Shown piece by piece: positions 59,223-64,000 of a stretch of 64,000 bases of DNA; position 1 is the stretch's first letter; every line of letters begins with the position of its first letter. The notes beneath the pieces are model-generated. The model was not told where the DNA came from. It worked only from the letters and a program-made list of their open reading frames with translations, and made no database searches. The translations under genes and the position numbers were made by a program. Origin of the DNA: Sinonovacula constricta (lineage: Eukaryota > Mollusca > Bivalvia > Cardiida > Solecurtidae); contig CM017572.1 in NCBI GenBank assembly GCA_007844125.1, positions 31,477,307 through 31,541,306 on the forward strand, written 5' to 3'.

Positions 59223-60454
59223 GATCATCGGCGCATGACTACAATCTACTTATCTTATTCATTGTTTGAAAAGCTGGAACACAAACAAGTTGAATGCTAC
59301 AACAAGGAAACTATTGCTACAACTGTCAAAACAGTAAAACCCACACAGTTCCCTGGTCCCACCCTTACCCATTCATTCGATGAATCTGTTGTTTCCAATG
59401 TTGTATCGTCCTTTAAAGCCAACCAATAGACAGATTATGTTACAGATTAAAAAAAAACACACAAGACACAAACCCTCAGACTTCAAGTAATGGGGTAAAT
59501 TGGTGAAATGGAAATTGTCTCCCTTTGAAAGATAATATCCGAGGTATTCCAAATATTTGGTAGGTAATTTTAGCTGGAATTCTTGGACTTTATCACCTGT
59601 TCTTATACAGATGGTGCAATTACAAACAGTGAAACTTATTATTTTTAAGTATTATGTAATCATTAAATTCATAAAAATAATTACAGAGATATGCTATATA
59701 AACAAGAAAATGAAGCGTCTTTCGATGATGATTTACCTAGGTATCACAAAAACGGCATAAATGTCAACATACACTTCAATGATACAAGCATAAAAACCAA
59801 GTAATCCAAATGAAAGGACCTTTGTGCATTTATGGATTATTCAGGGGAGACTATCTACTTATATCTCCCATTATATGCAATGAAACTTTTTATTTTACAT
59901 GTGACTGCTGGCTTAATCTTACATTAAACAGTTCTTCATAAATACTGTATCTGATTTTTTTAAAGTTTCAGTGAGTGTGAAATTTTTTGTTATTTTTTAT
60001 CAATTTATAACTATTTTATCCTGGTATCTGAGGAACATGTATCAATATTTAATAAGTATTATATTTGTTAATGTTATTGTTGTTTTTTAAATATTATTAA
60101 AATTTCATTTTAAATCTTTTGGAAATTACAAAAATAATGTTAAAATAGTTAAAAAAAAAACTGAGCTTGATAAAAGTAAATACATTACCTTATAAAGAAC
60201 ATTTAACATTATCAAGCAATCTAAAGATTAAATGCTTTAGTAAAATTTCTTTAATGTTAAAAATGAAAAAAGTAAAATAAAACAAAAAAAGCATATTAAT
60301 TATATATGCAAAATAAAATAAGTCAATTTTTGTAACTATAGTATTTCTTTTAGCGATATAAAGAGTACATTTTACTTCAAGGATATTTTGTGCTTTCTAA
60401 ACTAATCACTTAGCTACAAATACGTATCATAAATAAGGCTTTTTGCTGGTTATG
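59223..60454. other. intronic stretch, no gene seen
   Basis: AT-rich unique sequence within the long intron between candidate exon 3 and exon 4. Short open frames have no splice or family support. Confidence 0.5.
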
Positions 60455-60740
60455 ATGATGCATTTTACATCACAGCAACCAATTTTGGTCATTATAGCAA
60501 CGTCTAGCTATTTTGATAGAGGATGACCCCAGACACATGTCTGGGTAGAACCACCGGACCACCGAACCACTGGACCACCACAGGCCAGCTGTAAGACCTT
60601 CCCACATTAAGTCCTTCGCCCGAACGGGACTCGAACCCACGCGGTGAGAGGCAATGCGTTCAGAGCAGTTGCAAATTGGCGACTCTGTTACCAAGGCCAC
60701 GGGCACCCTGCCCTAAATGGGACTCGAACCCACGCTCGTT
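60455..60740 (-). mobile_element. SINE family A1 copy plus adjacent second head fragment
   Basis: Full A1 with a small internal duplication (ACCACCGGACCACCGAACCA on plus). Directly after its head comes a second B-box fragment (GGGACTCGAACCCACGC), suggesting a dimer or a nested second insertion. Confidence 0.78.
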
Positions 60741-61091
60741 TCCCTTCTTACAGTTCTACCCATAACCTCTACACAAATATGTTTTAGTTCACTGAACATC
60801 TGATGCAGTGTTTGCTGTTTCAGGGTAAAACAATAGGATGGGTAGATTAAATTGAAACTAAAAAAAGTTTTTAAAAAAGTTAAAAATACGCAAAAAACAT
60901 GAAAATATATATTGTGCTTTAAATATAAAAAAAAGCATATAAAAGCATAAAAAATCAACAAAGTTGAATGCAAGACTAAATTAAGCAATTTATTCACTCA
61001 AAAAAAAGAGATTTCTCCAACTAAGTGTATACAAAAATGAGCCATAAGGCAATATTCTATGTTATTTATACTCTAAGATAACACAGTATAC
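60741..61091. other. intronic stretch, no gene seen
   Basis: AT-rich sequence up to the donor of candidate exon 3. Confidence 0.45.
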
Positions 61092-61211
61092 CTTCAGACA
61101 GCTTCTGCTATTAGTTTTAAGGTCAGGGAAAACTGTCTTCAACTGATCATGGGGGATAATCCCAGGTATACTCTCTACAGCTGTAGATTGTTTCTTTGAA
61201 AGGTTCTCTCC
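61092..61211 (-). CDS. CNTRL: centriolin-like gene, exon 3 of window (candidate)
   Basis: This exon of 40 codons starts GENLSKKQSTAVES and ends NSRSCLK. The acceptor is a T-rich tract ending TGTACAAAG and the donor is CTGAAG followed by GTATAC. Phase is 0 at both ends, compatible with exon 2 and with the confident exon at 52.7 kb. Composition is polar with a short SIPGIIPHDQL stretch and no clear heptads. RNA evidence would be needed to prove use. The following intron (to 52755) is more than 8 kb long and holds a 2.5-kb minisatellite. Confidence 0.45.
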
Positions 61212-61639
61212 CTTTGTACAAGAAAAAATCAAATATATTTCTTTTGAAACCTTGTTTTGTATCAAGATGTCATGAAAAATGTGGCTGCATGATTTGTATC
61301 AAATTAAGACGTCATTTAAAATTTTGGGTACATGATTTTTTTTTATTTAAAAATAAGTTAAAAAAAGCAAATATAAGATTTCATACATCAATTCAGGGTA
61401 TTTGAATAAAAAAATAAAAAAGTTTATCTGAAAGGAAAGCCCTAGCCAAGTATAAGTTTCTGATTTTGTTAAATAATTTTTTTTTTAAAAAAAGAAGTTA
61501 TAAATGATACTTAACCATAAATTTAAAATAATGTAATTCTTTTGTTTGCTTGATAACAGTCCGATTTTTGTTACAGATTTGCATCAATTAATTAAATACA
61601 GGTTTCTTAATATTACAATGAAGTCATGTGTTGGTTTAC
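61212..61639. other. intron between candidate exons 2 and 3
   Basis: Unique AT-rich sequence, no repeat recognised. Confidence 0.4.
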
Positions 61640-61747
61640 CTTCTGTCTATGTAAGTCAGGTTTATGTGTACCTCCAGATGATTCAAGGGGGACTACTCTA
61701 GCACACTCTACAGAGGAGGCCATGAGCTGTGGTATGATATCACTTTC
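61640..61747 (-). CDS. CNTRL: centriolin-like gene, exon 2 of window (candidate)
   Basis: This open exon of 36 codons starts ESDIIPQLMASS and ends DLHRQK. The acceptor is CTGTTCAAG before GAAAG and the donor is CAGAAG followed by GTAAAC. Both phases are 0, matching the neighbours. An alternative acceptor 22 bp upstream would add about seven codons but would break phase with exon 1. The sequence is not heptad-like and looks like a linker between coiled segments. I do not recall a matching stretch in vertebrate centriolin, so this could be a lineage-specific exon or a chance open frame. Confidence 0.45.
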
Positions 61748-61867
61748 CTTGAACAGTAAGGATCCTTTGCTGAATTACTAATATTTTATACAACATGTCT
61801 GATAATCATTTGGATTACTACTGAATGACATTGACTCCAAACCTGACAGAAAGGTCAGTTACATAAA

Positions 61868-62100
61868 TGTGAACTTTTTTTTGTGACCAAAGTGAGAGAG
61901 TTTTAGTGGGAGATTTGTTATTTTCATACAAACAAAGAAGGAATTTTCTGTTTCCAAGAAGGGAGATTTCTAAAAATGTGTAAAACACCCCTCATTTTCA
62001 AATAATTTTGAACTTTAAAAGTGGGAGTGTCCCTCTAAAAGTGGGAGTGTCTCTCTAAAAGTGGGAGTGTCCCTCCAAATGGGGGAGAGTTCACATGTAT
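61868..62100. mobile_element. inverted-repeat element E, copy 4 (reverse orientation)
   Basis: Reverse of the other copies: starts AAATGTGAACTTTTTT and ends GAGAGTTCACATGTATG, with three internal units of GTGGGAGTGTCCCTCTAAAA type. It shares AACAAAGAAGGAATTTTCTG with the other copies. Confidence 0.75.
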
Positions 62101-62104
62101 GCAT

Positions 62105-62560
62105 TTAATTCACGTTTGATTGAAAGATTCTTTGACTGACTCTGCATAGCTGCAATAATTTAACGTAATTTTAAATTATAGAGTTCAAGACATAATGATA
62201 AAATAAGAAAGTTATACCAAATTATTTTTGTGAAATTCAGAATAAAAGAAGTGTACCAAGACAAAATTGGCTTTATTGAATATGTTAGAAGTATGCAAAA
62301 ATATTTATAACAGAGTACATATACAACCATTAACAAAGATTTTTTATCAGTTCATTGAAAGATTAATGAGTAATTAAATGTTCTATTAATAAAAAAAGTT
62401 GGCCATAAAGGGCAATAAAAATAAAAATATAAATTACTTTATTTCTCATTGAAATAGTGCATTGATGTGGAAATATATCTTAAGATAAATGTTTAAATAA
62501 AGAAAACCAGCTAACAAATTATTTGTGTGCTATATCAGGTGTGTGGCTACATATATATAA
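62105..62560. other. intron between exons 1 and 2 of window
   Basis: AT-rich unique sequence. Confidence 0.4.
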
Positions 62561-62565
62561 GGTAC

Positions 62566-62628
62566 CTGGGCGATGTTGTCAAGTGATGATGAGAGCTCAC
62601 TCCAGTGTTTCTGGATGAAATCTGGGTC
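62566..62628 (-). CDS. CNTRL: centriolin-like gene, exon 1 of window (internal)
   Basis: This exon encodes 21 residues, from DPDFIQKHW to LDNIAQ, an amphipathic segment. The acceptor is TGTGTAG before GACCC and the donor is CCCAG followed by GTACC; both phases are 0. The frame is chosen because it joins in phase to the next three candidate exons. The acceptor lies inside the first unit of a 42-bp tandem repeat that runs away upstream, and the first bases of the exon are part of that repeat. The LRR-coding exons expected upstream in centriolin are outside the window. A second frame is also open across this short exon, so the call is moderate. Confidence 0.55.
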
Positions 62629-63450
62629 CTACACATTGTAAATCATGGATGCATTAATGAAATATGGGTCCTACACATTGTAAATCATGGATGCATTAAT
62701 GAAATAAGGGTCCTACATATTGTAAATCATGGGTGCATTAATGAAATAAGGGTCTTACGCATTGAACGTCATGGATGTATTAATGAAACCTGGGTCCTAC
62801 ACATTGTAAATCATGGATGCATTAATGATGTAAATCATGGATGCATTAATGAAATAAGGGTCCTACATATTGTAAATCATGGGTGCATTAATGAAATAAG
62901 GGTCCTACACATTGTAAATCATGGATGTATTAATGAAATAAGGGTCATACATATTGTAAATCATGGATGTATTAATGAAATAAGGGTCCTACACATTGTA
63001 AATCATGGGTGCATTAATGAAATAAGGGTCCTACACATTGTAAATCATGGATGTATTAATGAAATAAGGGTCCTACATATTGTAAATCATGGATGTATTA
63101 ATGAAATACGGGTCCTACACATTGTAAATCAGGGATGCATTAAGGATTTCTGTGTTCTACATATTGTAAATTGGAGAAACATTGATGAACTCTGGGTCCT
63201 ACACATTGTAAATCAGAGAAATATTATCGATTTCTGGGTCCTACACATTGTAAATTAGAGAAACATTATCAAACTCTGGGTTCTACACATTGTAAATCAG
63301 AGAAACATGAATGAACTGTGGGTCCTTCACACTGTAAAACTGAGAAACATTAATGAACTAGGGGTCCTTAGCATTGTACATCAAAAATAGGTAAATGAAA
63401 TCTGGATCCTACACGATGTAAATCATAAAAACATTAACGAAACCATGAGA
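62629..63450 (-). repeat. 42-bp minisatellite containing exon 1 acceptor
   Basis: About 12 good units then about 7 decayed ones. Plus-strand core GGGTCCTACACATTGTAAAT then CATGGATGCATTAATGAAATAA. On minus each unit has TTTACAATGTGTAG followed by GACCC, the acceptor and first bases of exon 1. The unit length is a multiple of three, hence the 217-aa open frame. Confidence 0.95.
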
Positions 63451-64000
63451 TCTTCACATTGTACATGTGGAAGACCAATAAAATCTAGATCCTTCACATT
63501 TTTTATTCAGGAAAAGAAATATAATCTACATAATTTATACACCATATCAGAAAACATTTATCAAATCGCTGTGCTACGATTGTTTTTTCCGGGAAGGTAT
63601 GTATTGCATTAATTAACTACTAATTATTTAATGATTAAAAAAATGGTAAGCCGTAAACAGCTAGAGCAAGGAGACATACAGAGACAAATACCAACCATTA
63701 ATCATGTCAATGTCACATTATCGTCATTATTTTTTAACATTATTACAATTTGGTAATAGCAAGACAATTGGTAGATGATATATGGTTCAACAAGTTTTCA
63801 ATAAAAGTAAAAAATAAGTTTGCAACAATTTTTACTGCTTCTGAAATTAAAAATTTTATAATTGTACATGTGAACAAGACTCTCTTCTCTTGCTGGATGC
63901 TGTAAATAAGCCTTTTAACTGAAAATGTATGCATGCAACTGTAAGAGCAAGTTGATTAATTAGGTTAATTTTAATTAAAATTATAAGGTTAAGTAGGTTA
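63451..64000. other. intronic stretch to window edge, no gene seen
   Basis: AT-rich unique sequence. No upstream exon of the centriolin-like gene was recognised before base 64000. Confidence 0.5.

Noticed and set aside
61748..61769. Longer form of candidate exon 2 starting at AATTCAG before CAAAGG
   Set aside because: It requires a phase-2 upstream exon, whereas exon 1 ends in phase 0; the CTGTTCAAG acceptor keeps the frame.

Overview
This window is eukaryotic, almost certainly from an invertebrate animal and most plausibly a bivalve mollusc. The evidence is small phase-consistent exons with GT/AG borders scattered in AT-rich introns, abundant tRNA-derived SINEs, small inverted-repeat elements, and an unusually heavy load of intronic minisatellites. 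No bacterial features (operons, Shine-Dalgarno sites, CRISPR, insertion sequences) are present. The species assignment is inference only.

One gene accounts for all the convincing coding sequence. It is an internal part of a centriolin (CNTRL/CEP110) orthologue on the minus strand, read from about 62.6 kb down to 4.3 kb. I can place 23 exons totalling 3,969 bp (1,323 codons, about 6% of the window), and the reading frame is maintained across all 22 junctions. The order is: a short start segment and two non-coiled exons (62.6-61.1 kb); coiled-coil exons (52.8-40.7 kb); a coil-to-linker exon (40.0 kb); a Pro/Gly-rich, partly RS-rich disordered linker (39.6-34.7 kb); a conserved junction exon with the motif CNVPEHH (27.5 kb); then coiled-coil exons (18.9-4.3 kb). 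The N-terminal leucine-rich repeat part expected in this family would lie beyond base 64000, and the C-terminal coiled coil beyond base 1. Family identity rests on remembered vertebrate centriolin motifs, not on a search.

The introns are dominated by tandem repeats: about 20 arrays with units of 3 to 76 bp, the largest about 6.4 kb at 12.4-18.8 kb. Many sit directly against exon edges. At six exons the repeat unit itself contains the exon end and the splice signal: acceptor side at 5.4, 48, 51.3 and 62.6 kb; donor side at 10.5 and 39.5 kb. This recurring exon-edge amplification is the most unusual feature here. The 39.5 kb array carries a donor-like GTATGT in nearly every 36-bp unit and stays in frame with the exon for about 45 units. 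The 9.1-10.5 kb intron carries eight extra copies of an exon 3' end with its donor.

Interspersed elements are three tRNA-headed SINE families (A, with two subfamilies; B; C), a tandem tRNA-like cluster with two different heads on one body (D, 29.4-30.6 kb), an inverted-repeat element with an expandable internal minisatellite (four copies), a hAT-like non-autonomous element with 8-bp target duplications (11.2-11.7 kb) and a long foldback element (19.1-19.5 kb). Of 27 dispersed SINE copies, 24 lie in the same orientation as the gene.

I see no second protein-coding gene, rRNA or canonical tRNA gene. Most long open frames in the window are translations of minisatellites whose unit length is a multiple of three.
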